DNA of 41,573 bases from an uncultured Oscillospiraceae bacterium (GTDB lineage: Bacteria; Bacillota; Clostridia; Oscillospirales; Acutalibacteraceae): assembly GCA_949283785.1 (NCBI GenBank), contig CASDTR010000043.1, forward strand, positions 1 to 41,573, in the 5' to 3' direction. The stretch's first letter is position 1. Each line of letters opens with the position of its first letter. The notes under the pieces were generated by a model. It was given only the letters and a program-made list of their open reading frames with translations, searched no databases and was not told where the DNA came from. Shown here one piece after another: positions 25,113-33,451 of the stretch. The translations under genes and the position numbers were made by a program.

Positions 25113-25317
25113 AGACTGTCGAAAAACTAAAATGCAGCACACACCCTTGTCTCCCTTGTGTAAAGGGAGATGTCACGGCGTAAGACGTGACCGAGGGATT
25201 GTATCTAAGAAAACTTGATGCTGCGCTGCTTTCTGCACCGCAGCGGGTTTTCTCTGATCGTGCAAAACAGCAACTCTAAAATTGTTTAAGCATAAAAACA
25301 ACTTTATCGACAAGCTG
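25113..25317. repeat. Dispersed-repeat-like insert between two identical terminators
   Basis: About 205 bp without a gene. Part of it ('CTCCCTTGTGTAAAGGGAG', 'GTCACGGCGTAAGACGTGAC') forms hairpins and resembles the short intergenic repeats common in gut Clostridia. The 26-bp terminator sequence is duplicated on both sides (25087-25112, 25318-25343), which could be a target-site-like duplication or recombination product. Non-coding. Confidence 0.55.
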
Positions 25318-25343
25318 GCCTGCGGCATTATACCGCAGGCTTT
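25318..25343 (+). terminator. Second copy of the terminator
   Basis: Identical 26-bp copy of 25087-25112, followed by a TTTTT run on the plus strand. Only the plus side has a T-run, so it is not an evident terminator for galU, which ends at 25385 on the minus strand. Confidence 0.6.
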
Positions 25344-25384
25344 TTAATATGCTTTTTTGAGTAATGTCAAAGCTGATTCTCAAA

Positions 25385-26266
25385 TCAGAAGGTCTTTACA
25401 AGCTCCTTGAGATAAGCCTTGAAGTCGTCGCCGATTTCGGGATGATTAAGGGCTACCTCACAGTTTGCCTTCATGATACCGAGCTTATTGCCCATATCGT
25501 AACGTATGCCCTCAAAGTCAACGGCGGTAAGCTTGCCTGCCTTTGCAAGACCTACCATGGCGTCGGAGAGATAAAGCTCGCCTGTCTTTGTGTCATAAGG
25601 AGTTTCCTCTATGAGTTTAAAGGCCTCGGGAGGAAGCACAACTCTGCCGAGGATTGCGTAAAGGGACATGATCTGCTCCTCGGTGGGCTTTTCTATGATG
25701 TTATGGCACTGCATGACTCTTCCCTCAAGAGGTGTGACGTCAAGGGTGCAGTATTTTTTGATGTCCTCTCTGGAAACCTGCTGTACGCCGACGGAACCGC
25801 AGCCGTATTTTTCATAGGCGTCACAGAGCTGGCCGATAACTGGCTTATCGGAAACGGTTACATCGTCGCCGTACATAACCGCAAAGGGCTCGTCACCCAC
25901 AAAGGGCTTTGCGCAAAGAACCGCATGGCCGAGACCCTTCATCTGCTTCTGTCTTACAAAGTATACGTTTGCAAGGTTGGCAATGGCCTTTACCTGCTCG
26001 TAAATCTCTTCCTTGCCCTTTTTGCCCTCAAGCTGACGCTCGAGCTCATATGCATGGTCGAAATGATCCTCAATGATGCCCTTGCCGCGGCTTACGATAA
26101 TGAGAATATCCTCGATGCCTGCCGCAACAGCCTCTTCAACAATATACTGAATGGCGGGCTTATCAACGATATTGATCATCTCTTTCGGAACCGCCTTTGA
26201 AGCAGGCAGAACCCTTGTGCCGAAACCTGCGGCCGGGATTATCGCCTTTTTGATTTTCATTATCAT
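25385..26266 (-). CDS. galU: UTP-glucose-1-phosphate uridylyltransferase
   Basis: 293 residues, full length. N-terminal nucleotide-binding motif 'PAAGFGTRVLPASKAVPKEM' (about 11-30) and 'KPAIQYIVEEAVAAGIEDIL' are typical of GalU; 'AVMYGDDVTVSDKPVIGQL' and 'EKPTEEQIMSLYAILGRVVL' follow. It makes UDP-glucose for cell-wall polymers, exopolysaccharide and glycolipids. RBS AGGAGG before the ATG. It is convergent with pyk. Confidence 0.95.
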   Translation of the reverse strand: MIMKIKKAIIPAAGFGTRVLPASKAVPKEMINIVDKPAIQYIVEEAVAAGIEDILIIVSRGKGIIEDHFDHAYELERQLEGKKGKEEIYEQVKAIANLANVYFVRQKQMKGLGHAVLCAKPFVGDEPFAVMYGDDVTVSDKPVIGQLCDAYEKYGCGSVGVQQVSREDIKKYCTLDVTPLEGRVMQCHNIIEKPTEEQIMSLYAILGRVVLPPEAFKLIEETPYDTKTGELYLSDAMVGLAKAGKLTAVDFEGIRYDMGNKLGIMKANCEVALNHPEIGDDFKAYLKELVKTF

Positions 26267-26351
26267 TTACCTCCTGATTGGAAAATAATATATTTCCAGG
26301 TCTAAAGACCTATTAATAACTTTTGGGTACTAAGATTACTTTACAGCACTT

Positions 26352-27323
26352 TTATATCTGCATTATGCTAGAGACCAGCACACCTACAAGCGTCATTAAA
26401 ACCTCATAGGAAAGCAGGCCTATTATCGGAGCAAAAACGTTTACTCCTCCCTTTTTCCTCAGATCCATGGTTCTGTAAAATTCCCTCTGAGGGCTTTCCT
26501 GAGCGGAGGCACCCGCCTCCTTTATGGATTTGACGCAGTATTTCCTGTAAGCGGTGTTGCCGAAAATTCCGCAGCAAAGGGAAAATACCGCTATGCAGAC
26601 GGTGAAGGCCTCTGCGTAAATTGCTTCATCGGACATTAAAAGGCTTTCAAGCTCTCTCGTTATCTGCTCCGCCTCAGCATCGGTCTGCGCATAGTATGCT
26701 CTTTCGTTAAGGTCGTTATAGCTGTCAACAAAACTGTTTATGGGTCCCGAAAAACTTATGGCCAACACGGCTACTATCACCAGCAGCGCAGCTCCGATTT
26801 TATACATCTTCCTGTAAAGGAACCACAGCGGTCCGAATAAAAAAGCCGCCCAGTTAAAGCCGTTATGCTTCTTCTGCGAAAATTTCCTTATATACTCATA
26901 AGATGAGCCCTGTATGAACTCCGCCATATCTTTTGCGGAAACTCCGTCAACGGAAACGTCCTTGAACGGGTCGTTAAACATGACATAGGGATTAGTAAAC
27001 TGTGTCTCCGCACCTTTTACGTTTCTCGGCATTCCGCAATTAGGGCAGAAAAGGGTATCTGGCGGATTGTTGGCGCCGCAGTTGGGACAAATCTCTCCCA
27101 AAGTGGACTTGGGATTGAAATCATCCTGACGGCTCTGCGTACTGCTGGGCGTCCATGTAAAAGAGCCGTGTCTGTCCTGAAAGGCGCAGCTGCCCGTTTT
27201 GAACCAGCACTCCCTGTGATGAGGAGCTCCGCACACCGGACATACTACAATATCGTCGTCTTCGGTAAAAACCTGATTACAGGCAGGGCAGACCTCTCCT
27301 GTGTATTTCGACAAGACAAACAC
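26352..27323 (-). CDS. Prokaryotic RING-like and zinc-ribbon membrane protein (DUF2628-type)
   Basis: 323 residues. N-terminal prokaryotic RING-like finger ('CPACNQVFTEDDDIVVCPVC', then 'APHHRECW', about 13-41) and a second zinc ribbon ('CPNCGANNPPDTLFCPNC', about 79-97). After that a DUF2628-type segment ('GFNWAAFLFGPLWFLYRKMY') and several membrane spans (about 170-195, 235-260, 295-320). The domain combination is widespread in gut Clostridia; function unknown. The role of the RING-like finger in bacteria is not established as ubiquitin-related. Monocistronic, between galU and prfB. Confidence 0.7.
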   Translation of the reverse strand: MFVLSKYTGEVCPACNQVFTEDDDIVVCPVCGAPHHRECWFKTGSCAFQDRHGSFTWTPSSTQSRQDDFNPKSTLGEICPNCGANNPPDTLFCPNCGMPRNVKGAETQFTNPYVMFNDPFKDVSVDGVSAKDMAEFIQGSSYEYIRKFSQKKHNGFNWAAFLFGPLWFLYRKMYKIGAALLVIVAVLAISFSGPINSFVDSYNDLNERAYYAQTDAEAEQITRELESLLMSDEAIYAEAFTVCIAVFSLCCGIFGNTAYRKYCVKSIKEAGASAQESPQREFYRTMDLRKKGGVNVFAPIIGLLSYEVLMTLVGVLVSSIMQI

Positions 27324-27574
27324 CTCCGAAACTTTTGTATTCTTTTATATTTTAACTAATTTCACCTTAAAATTCAATTCCATTTGTGCATATTTAAAAA
27401 AAGATTTTCAGTTTTCTTAAAAAGGGTTCAAAATATGCTTTACAAAGAAGATGAAGTTAATTATAATTTAATGTGGTTTTTTGTGCGCCGCAGTTTCCCG
27501 TACCTCAGGCGGCGCTTTGCCGGTTATTCCGGGATCTTATTCTTAAACAGGTGCGGAGAAATGGTGGTTTTATA

Positions 27575-28693
27575 ATGTTACAGTTTGAAGAGCTGCGTTT
27601 GGAGCTCCTTGAATCGGAGCAGCCTCTTAAAGACCTTGCGGAAGCTTTGAGCCTCGATGCCACAAAGGCGGAAATAGCAAAGCTCGAAGAGCAGACCGCA
27701 GTAGGCGATTTCTGGGACGATATAGAGAATTCCCAGAAGGTTCTCCAGCGCATCAGTCAGCTCAAAAATAAAGTCGGAAAATACGAAAAGCTTCACAGCG
27801 ATTACGAGGATACCCTTGTCATGATAGAGCTTGCCGACGAGGAGGAGGACGAATCCCTCTTCGACGAGTGCCGTCAGAGTGTCGACAGCGTTAAGGCGGA
27901 GCTTGAGGCTCAGACCCTTTCCACTCTCCTTTCGGGAGAGTACGACGCCAAAAACGCCATTCTCACCTTCCACGCGGGAGCGGGCGGAACCGAGGCTCAG
28001 GACTGGGCGCAGATGCTTTTCAGAATGTATAACCGCTGGGGCGAGCGCCACGGCTTCAAGGTATCGACCCTTGACTTCCTTGACGGAGACGAGGCGGGAC
28101 TTAAATCGGCTGTCATACTTGTGGAAGGCGAAAACGCATACGGCTACCTCAAGAGCGAAATGGGAGTACACCGTCTTGTGCGAGTATCCCCCTTCGACGC
28201 CTCAGGCCGACGCCACACCTCCTTCGCCTCCCTTGAGGTAATGCCCGAAATCGACGACACAATAGAGGTTGAGATAAACCCCGAGGACCTGAAGGTGGAC
28301 ACCTACCGTTCAAGCGGCGCAGGCGGACAGAAGGTCAACAAGACCTCCTCGGCCGTGCGCATCACCCATATCCCCACGGGCATCGTCGTAGCCTGCCAGG
28401 TTGAGCGCAGCCAGCATCAGAACAGAGAGGTTGCCATGCGTATGCTCAAATCGAAGCTCGTTGAGATAAAAGAGCGCGAGCACCTCGACAAAATCGAGGA
28501 TATCAAGGGCGACCAGAAGGAAATCGGCTGGGGCAGCCAGATAAGGTCCTATGTTTTCATGCCCTACACCCTTGTAAAGGATCACCGGACGGGCTTTGAA
28601 TCGGGTAATATAAACGCGGTAATGGACGGAGATATCGACGGATTCATAAACGCTTACCTTAAGATGTCCTCTCAGGAAAACAGCGAAAATTAA
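27575..28693 (+). CDS. prfB: Peptide chain release factor 2
   Basis: 372 residues from the ATG at 27575. It recognises UGA and UAA stop codons and releases the nascent chain. Visible: stop-recognition region with 'RVSPFDASGRR' (SPF tripeptide) and the catalytic 'SSGAGGQKVN' loop (GGQ). The frame is open from the start, without the usual +1 programmed frameshift near codon 25: the equivalent point reads 'EALSLDATKAEI'. A 'GGTGG' seven bases upstream is a weak RBS. A terminator follows at 28699-28723. Confidence 0.95.
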   Translation: MLQFEELRLELLESEQPLKDLAEALSLDATKAEIAKLEEQTAVGDFWDDIENSQKVLQRISQLKNKVGKYEKLHSDYEDTLVMIELADEEEDESLFDECRQSVDSVKAELEAQTLSTLLSGEYDAKNAILTFHAGAGGTEAQDWAQMLFRMYNRWGERHGFKVSTLDFLDGDEAGLKSAVILVEGENAYGYLKSEMGVHRLVRVSPFDASGRRHTSFASLEVMPEIDDTIEVEINPEDLKVDTYRSSGAGGQKVNKTSSAVRITHIPTGIVVACQVERSQHQNREVAMRMLKSKLVEIKEREHLDKIEDIKGDQKEIGWGSQIRSYVFMPYTLVKDHRTGFESGNINAVMDGDIDGFINAYLKMSSQENSEN

Positions 28694-28698
28694 AATAC

Positions 28699-28723
28699 GC
28701 CTGTGGGGAAAATCCTCACAGGC
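28699..28723 (+). terminator. prfB terminator
   Basis: Stem GCCTGTGGGG/CCTCACAGGC with one G-U pair and loop AAAAT, then TCTTATATTT. Confidence 0.6.
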
Positions 28724-28830
28724 TCTTATATTTGATATCTGACGCCGTTTATCATTCATTTTGAATTCCTTCCAATCCACGGCAAAAACGGATTACCGCA
28801 TAATCAAATTTTTCACGGAGGATAATTTAG

Positions 28831-29433
28831 ATGTTCGGAATATTAAAAGATACAGGCAGCCGCGGCCCCATAGAATTTTTAATAGTGGGTCTCGGGAATC
28901 CCGGCGGGAAATATGAACTTACAAGACACAACGCGGGCTTTCTCTGCGCCGACCTGCTGGCCGAGAGCCTCGACACCGAGATAAAGCGCCTTAAATACCA
29001 CGCCCTCACGGCAGAGGTAAATATCGGCGGTCACCGCTGCCTTCTCATGAAGCCCCAAACCTTTATGAACAACAGCGGGGAAGCCGTTTCTGAGGCGGCC
29101 AAATTCTATAAAATCCCCCTTGAGCGAATCATAGTCATGTTTGACGACATATCCCTGCCCATAGGAAAAATACGGGTAAGGCGCAAGGGCTCCGCGGGGG
29201 GACACAACGGCATAAAGAGCCTTATCGCCCATCTGGGCAGCGAAAGCTTCCCGAGAGTAAAAATCGGCGTGGGATCAAAGCCTCACCCCGACTATGACCT
29301 TGCGGACTGGGTGCTCACAAGCTTCAAAAAAGAGGATTTTGCCTCCCTCAGAGAAGCCATGGAAAACGCGGGAAAAGCGGTTGAACTTATGGTAAAGGGT
29401 GAAACCGACAGGGCCATGAATCTCTACAACTGA
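28831..29433 (+). CDS. pth: Peptidyl-tRNA hydrolase
   Basis: 200 residues. It cleaves peptidyl-tRNA released from stalled ribosomes. Catalytic features: 'LGNPGGKYELTRHNAGF' (Asn and the catalytic His), 'MNNSGEAV' and 'DDISLPIGKIR' (Asp), 'GSAGGHNGIKSL'. About 14 extra N-terminal residues precede the usual start. GGAGG nine bases ahead of the ATG. It follows prfB by about 140 bases and a terminator; both act in translation quality control. Confidence 0.95.
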   Translation: MFGILKDTGSRGPIEFLIVGLGNPGGKYELTRHNAGFLCADLLAESLDTEIKRLKYHALTAEVNIGGHRCLLMKPQTFMNNSGEAVSEAAKFYKIPLERIIVMFDDISLPIGKIRVRRKGSAGGHNGIKSLIAHLGSESFPRVKIGVGSKPHPDYDLADWVLTSFKKEDFASLREAMENAGKAVELMVKGETDRAMNLYN

Positions 29434-29476
29434 TTTTAACGGCCGTAAGCGTAAAAATTTAAAAGGGAAAATTTTG

Positions 29477-29515
29477 AAATTCTTTAACGGGATAAAGCCT
29501 GTTAAAGAATTTTTT
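29477..29515 (+). terminator. pth terminator
   Basis: Stem AAATTCTTTAAC/GTTAAAGAATTT followed by TTTTTG. Confidence 0.85.
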
Positions 29516-29737
29516 GTCAAAAAAAGGTCTAAACCCGTATTTTCGGATAATAGGCCGGTGTCTTTTTCTGCCTTCGCCGCATATTTTGAATTGAGAAGCA
29601 AAATTATAAAAAAGTGAAAAAAATCACACATTCCCCCTAAAAATGTCAAATTTCCCACGAATAATATTAAAGGGAAAAGAGGTGAATGTCTATTACGGGA
29701 AAAGCCATTACTAATTTATGAAAGGACAGTGATACCC

Positions 29738-30733
29738 ATGGAAAACACCGCGGCGCTGAAAATCCCCTTCGGAGGGAGCAGCAGAAAAAACACGGAACCC
29801 AAACATCGTCTCAACGATTTCAGAATAAAAAGCACGACCCATTTCGGAATACAGCGAAAAATGGTTTCATATATGACGACCCATTCCTGGCAGAATGTTC
29901 CCCACGTCACATATGTATACGAGCCTGACGTTACGGATTTTTTTGAAGAATACAAAAGGCTCAACTCTTCAGGCCTGCACAGTAGAAAGATCACCTTCAA
30001 CACACTTATGCTCAAGGTTTTCGTCGAGGGAATAAAGGCGGATCCTGCCGTCAACGCCCATATCGACTACAACCACGAGTATGTAAAGGGCGAACTTAAA
30101 ACCATTGAGGACATAAATATTTCAATGCCCTGGATACTTCCCAACGGCGAAATGATGACGATAAACCTGCGCAATTTTGAATCAAAATCCCTGGATCAGA
30201 TGGCCGAGTATATTGAAAATGTGTCCAAAAAAATCGAAAATACGGACCTTAACGAGGCCATGTACGAGGTCTCCTTTGCCAATACTATCGACAGCCTGAA
30301 AAAAGGCCATGTTGTGGAGACGCTCAAAAAATTCGCAGGCGCAAAGCTCGGACGTCACAAGGTCAAAACTCTTTCGGGAGAGGAAAAAAAGGAATATGAG
30401 AGCATCCCCGAAAACGAGCGCATTACAAAGTACGATTTGGAGCCCGGCACAATCACCATTTCAAACATTGGCTCAGTCTATAAGGAACAGCGCGGCATGA
30501 TAGGTATTCTCGAAATCATACCTCCTCAGGTATTCGCAATCGGAGTGGGCGGAGTTCAGGATAAGCCCGGTATTTTTAAAAACCGCAAGGGAAAACAGGA
30601 GATAGGCGTAAGAAAGATGCTGCCCATATGCCTGGCCTTTGACCACAGGGCTCTCGATTTCGGCGAGGTAGTGCCCTTTATGAAGCGTCTCGACGACATT
30701 TTCGCAAATCCCGCACAGATACACAACTGGTAA
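29738..30733 (+). CDS. Stand-alone 2-oxoacid dehydrogenase E2-type acyltransferase domain
   Basis: 331 residues from the ATG at 29738; an in-frame GTG at 29729 is too close to the AAAGGA. Only the catalytic domain of an E2 (CoA-dependent acyltransferase, CAT-fold) is present: no lipoyl domain or peripheral-subunit-binding domain, and no E1 or E3 genes nearby. The active-site motif is 'DHRALDFGEVVPF', retaining His and Asp but not the usual DG. 'GTITISNIGSVY' and 'PPQVFAIGVGG' match the E2 core. Such lone E2-like proteins occur in Clostridia; the acyl substrate is unknown. A strong terminator follows. Confidence 0.8.
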   Translation: MENTAALKIPFGGSSRKNTEPKHRLNDFRIKSTTHFGIQRKMVSYMTTHSWQNVPHVTYVYEPDVTDFFEEYKRLNSSGLHSRKITFNTLMLKVFVEGIKADPAVNAHIDYNHEYVKGELKTIEDINISMPWILPNGEMMTINLRNFESKSLDQMAEYIENVSKKIENTDLNEAMYEVSFANTIDSLKKGHVVETLKKFAGAKLGRHKVKTLSGEEKKEYESIPENERITKYDLEPGTITISNIGSVYKEQRGMIGILEIIPPQVFAIGVGGVQDKPGIFKNRKGKQEIGVRKMLPICLAFDHRALDFGEVVPFMKRLDDIFANPAQIHNW

Positions 30734-30817
30734 GCCCTTTCCGCCGGACACAAAGGGTTCAGCCTCAGCGAAAAGCTTTTCCGGCCTAAAAATCAGAGTA
30801 CGAGAATTTCTTCCCTG

Positions 30818-30861
30818 CTGCAGACCGTATCCCTTAATCGGGTGCGGTCTGCGGCATTTTT
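30818..30861 (+). terminator. Terminator of the E2-like gene
   Basis: Stem GCAGACCG/CGGTCTGC then CGGCATTTTT. Confidence 0.8.
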
Positions 30862-30868
30862 CGGCTAA

Positions 30869-30928
30869 AATACAGAAAAAGCAAAACTCACAGGCCCGAA
30901 GCTCTGCCGAATTTTGCTTTTCCGTATT
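30869..30928 (-). terminator. Terminator of the APH-like gene
   Basis: Stem GGAAAAGCAAAA with TTTTGCTTTTTC (30874-30885, 30912-30923) and T-rich end on the minus strand. Confidence 0.75.
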
Positions 30929-30949
30929 ACAGGATAGATTTTCAGATTA

Positions 30950-31696
30950 TTATTCGTAGTCCACTACGTTTATCCACTTCATGAGGAAATCCTTTTCCTC
31001 TTCCTTGCAGTTCTTGAGATGAGCGGCGGCTATGATGGGAAGCCAAGCCTGAACATATTTTTTGTCGGTCTTGCTCTTCTCGCAGAAGAGATCCATGTAA
31101 TAATCCGCCGTCTCGGGGCTGTCAAGATAGAGCAGCAAATAGGTTCTGGCCACATCTGCGCTGGCGTTGCCCTGGGTTGCCGCAATCCAGTCCACTATAT
31201 ACGTCTTTCCGTCTTTGACGATAATGTTGGAGGGACTGAAATTTCCGTGGCAGAGCTTCTTATGCTTGGGCATGCTGTCAAGCCTCGTAAGCAGATCATA
31301 GCGGTCGTTTTCGCTTATGCAGTCGAGGGCCTTTATTTCCGCAATGAGCCTGTCCTTGAGCTTATTGAGCATGGGGCTCGTCTTGGAATGAATCTCCAGC
31401 TGGATATCCACCATCTCTTCCACATATTTTTTGACATTGGCGGGATCTTCCTTCATTATCTCCGCCATGGTCTTGCCCTCGATATGGTCCATGAAAAGGT
31501 TCCATACTCCGTCGTTTTTGGCGATTTCGTTTATTCTCGGCACAGGAAGGCCTGTCTCCTCCACTCTTGCCTGAACAAGAGCTTCATAGAGAACCTCTGT
31601 TTTAGGATAGTCTCTTTTAAAAATCTTAACCGCCTGATCGCCCTGTTTATAAACGTCAACTTTTTCTCCGAGTGAAAGGAGTACCTTATCCGACAT
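30950..31696 (-). CDS. APH-fold (aminoglycoside/choline kinase-like) protein with altered catalytic motif
   Basis: 248 residues. Protein-kinase-like APH fold: Lys in 'QAVKIFKRDY', the catalytic-loop region 'KLCHGNFSPSNIIVKDG' (about 144-160) and the metal-site 'YIVDWIAATQGNASADVART'. In this family the loop is normally HGDxxPxN; here Asp is Asn (codon AAT), while the later Asp is kept. The protein may be a weak kinase or a pseudokinase, or may use another substrate; it is not safely an antibiotic-resistance gene. AGGAGG precedes the ATG; promoter at 31787-31760. Single-gene unit. Confidence 0.8.
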   Translation of the reverse strand: MSDKVLLSLGEKVDVYKQGDQAVKIFKRDYPKTEVLYEALVQARVEETGLPVPRINEIAKNDGVWNLFMDHIEGKTMAEIMKEDPANVKKYVEEMVDIQLEIHSKTSPMLNKLKDRLIAEIKALDCISENDRYDLLTRLDSMPKHKKLCHGNFSPSNIIVKDGKTYIVDWIAATQGNASADVARTYLLLYLDSPETADYYMDLFCEKSKTDKKYVQAWLPIIAAAHLKNCKEEEKDFLMKWINVVDYE

Positions 31697-32082
31697 AATT
31701 TATACCTCCTGATAATAATTTTTAAAAACGTAAACAAAAGATGAAATCCTTCTACCTTAATTATACTTGTCTGCGTTGAAAATACAAGTGATTTTTGGTA
31801 AATATAAATACAAAAATACGATGTAAATCTTGTAAGTTTAGACATATTATGCATATTATTGGACAAAAAAAGAGAATATTCTCTGTGCATATCTTCTACA
31901 ACGGCCTCAAGCACCTATTTATCCGTGAATTTTTTGCCGATAAATTGACAGATAAATGTCAATTTTAAAAGCGGCTCCCCGCCCTTTAACGGATATGAGC
32001 ATCGACCGTTATTTTTCGGACACGCTCCCTTTTTAAGACAAAAAAATCACCTCCTTATATATAAAATAGTATAGCGCCCGTC
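31697..32082. other. AT-rich intergenic region
   Basis: About 385 bases. Holds the APH-like promoter near its left end; otherwise no gene, hairpin or RNA is clear. Confidence 0.6.
31760..31787 (-). promoter_or_regulatory. Promoter of the APH-like gene
   Basis: TTGTAT (31787-31782), 16-base spacer, TATAAT (31765-31760), about 65 bases before the start. Confidence 0.55.
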
Positions 32083-33123
32083 TTATTCCTCGACGACTGA
32101 CGGATCGTCTATGGCGTAAACCCGCTCCCTTTCCCCCGTGCTTTCGTTTTTAAAGGTCTCGCTCCTGTTTTTCGAGAGAAATTTCGTAAGTTCATACACG
32201 TCTATCCAGATCTCCCCGTTTCCCTCCTTCTGGCTCTCGTCAAAAATAAGCTGGAGCCCGAAATGGAGGTGGCACACCTTCATGTTGTTTACGTTTTCCT
32301 CGGTGCTGTAACCCGTCATACCCATATAGCCTATAACGTCCCCCGCCGAAACGACGCACCCCTCCTTGAGCTCCATGGGATAGGGCGTATCCTTGCGCAG
32401 GTGGGCGTAGTAGTAATACCTTTTTCCGTCAAAGCTTCTTATGCCTATCCTCCAGCCGCCGTACATATTCCAGCCCATGGTATCAACCACTCCGCTTTCC
32501 ACCGCTATTATGGGCGTTCCGACGCTTCCCATCATATCGTGGCCCAGATGCTTTCTGCTGTATCCGTATGTACGGCTGTTCCCGAAGTCGTCGCTTTCCG
32601 TATACCAGTAATTCTTTGCAATGGGATGAAAGCCCTTGAGCCCGTATCTTTTCACCCACTTTTTATGGCTGCTCTCATTTTCGTCGTAAACCTGAATCTC
32701 ATACTCTCCCACAAGCCCCGAAAGCACCGCCGAATAGGCTTCGTAATAGTAGTCGTAATATTTGAGATTTCGGCACAGTTCCTCTCCCGTCACACCTCTC
32801 TCAAGCTGCGAAACGGCGTAGTCGATATCCTTATCGGGAAAAGAATTTTCCCCTCCGCCGTTTTTCGCCGCGCAGTAGGCGAGCACCTCAATCCAGTTTA
32901 CCGTTTTCCCGTTCTCGTGGGCTTCCACGCCGGCCTCATAAGCGCGTGTGAGGGCCCTTTCGGGGACGTTAAAATCCACCCACTTTATAAAATTCTTTTG
33001 CTCCGCCGCATTTTCAGAAACCGATACCACGCCCCCGGCAGCGTAAAAGCAGGCCCACAGAAAAAAAGCGGCAAGTATCAGGATGATTAAGGCGGCATAT
33101 TTTTTGCTGACCGTCACATACAT
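32083..33123 (-). CDS. Membrane-anchored M23 peptidase
   Basis: 346 residues. N-terminal signal-anchor (about 10-30) places it outside the membrane. The C-terminal M23 (lysostaphin-like) domain has the zinc ligands in 'HLGHDMMGSVGTPIIAVESG' (HxxxD type, about 192-212) and 'CHLHFGLQL' (HxH). Such enzymes cleave peptide cross-links in peptidoglycan during growth, division or sporulation. The middle ~110 residues ('GEELCRNLKYYDYYYEAYS') are helical and not recognised. Divergent from the EF-G-like gene. Confidence 0.85.
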   Translation of the reverse strand: MYVTVSKKYAALIILILAAFFLWACFYAAGGVVSVSENAAEQKNFIKWVDFNVPERALTRAYEAGVEAHENGKTVNWIEVLAYCAAKNGGGENSFPDKDIDYAVSQLERGVTGEELCRNLKYYDYYYEAYSAVLSGLVGEYEIQVYDENESSHKKWVKRYGLKGFHPIAKNYWYTESDDFGNSRTYGYSRKHLGHDMMGSVGTPIIAVESGVVDTMGWNMYGGWRIGIRSFDGKRYYYYAHLRKDTPYPMELKEGCVVSAGDVIGYMGMTGYSTEENVNNMKVCHLHFGLQLIFDESQKEGNGEIWIDVYELTKFLSKNRSETFKNESTGERERVYAIDDPSVVEE

Positions 33124-33451
33124 ATATTTCAGCTCCGTTTTCTTTGATCCTTTAAAAATATGCCTATCCCTTATCTTTTATAACTTCGCCCTTATTTATT
33201 GGCATCGGCAATGCCCGAAATCGCATTTTTTGCTGTTTTGACCAATTTTTCGCCATTTTTTTGCTTAATGCGAAAGATGCTTGTACACTTTATATAAGTA
33301 TCCCGAGTACAATACGGAAAATTTGTACAAAAGTGATTTTCGTTGTTGAATACAATGTGCAACTATGATATAATCAAAACCAAAGTCAGAAAAACTATTA
33401 TTAAATCTATACAAATAATAGAAGTGATACAACCGTTAGGAGGAAACCAAA
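33124..33451. other. Divergent intergenic region
   Basis: About 328 bases between the M23 peptidase and the EF-G paralogue. It holds the latter's promoter (33346-33374); no gene or RNA is seen. Confidence 0.6.
33346..33374 (+). promoter_or_regulatory. Promoter of the EF-G-like gene
   Basis: TTGAAT (33346-33351), 17-base spacer, TATAAT (33369-33374), about 75 bases before the start. Confidence 0.65.

Noticed and set aside
27630-27650. CTTTGA string in prfB as a programmed frameshift site
   Set aside because: It is in the wrong phase for a +1 shift into the real frame, which is already open from the start codon.
30950-31696. Aminoglycoside resistance gene
   Set aside because: APH fold only; the catalytic Asp is changed and the context is core chromosome.
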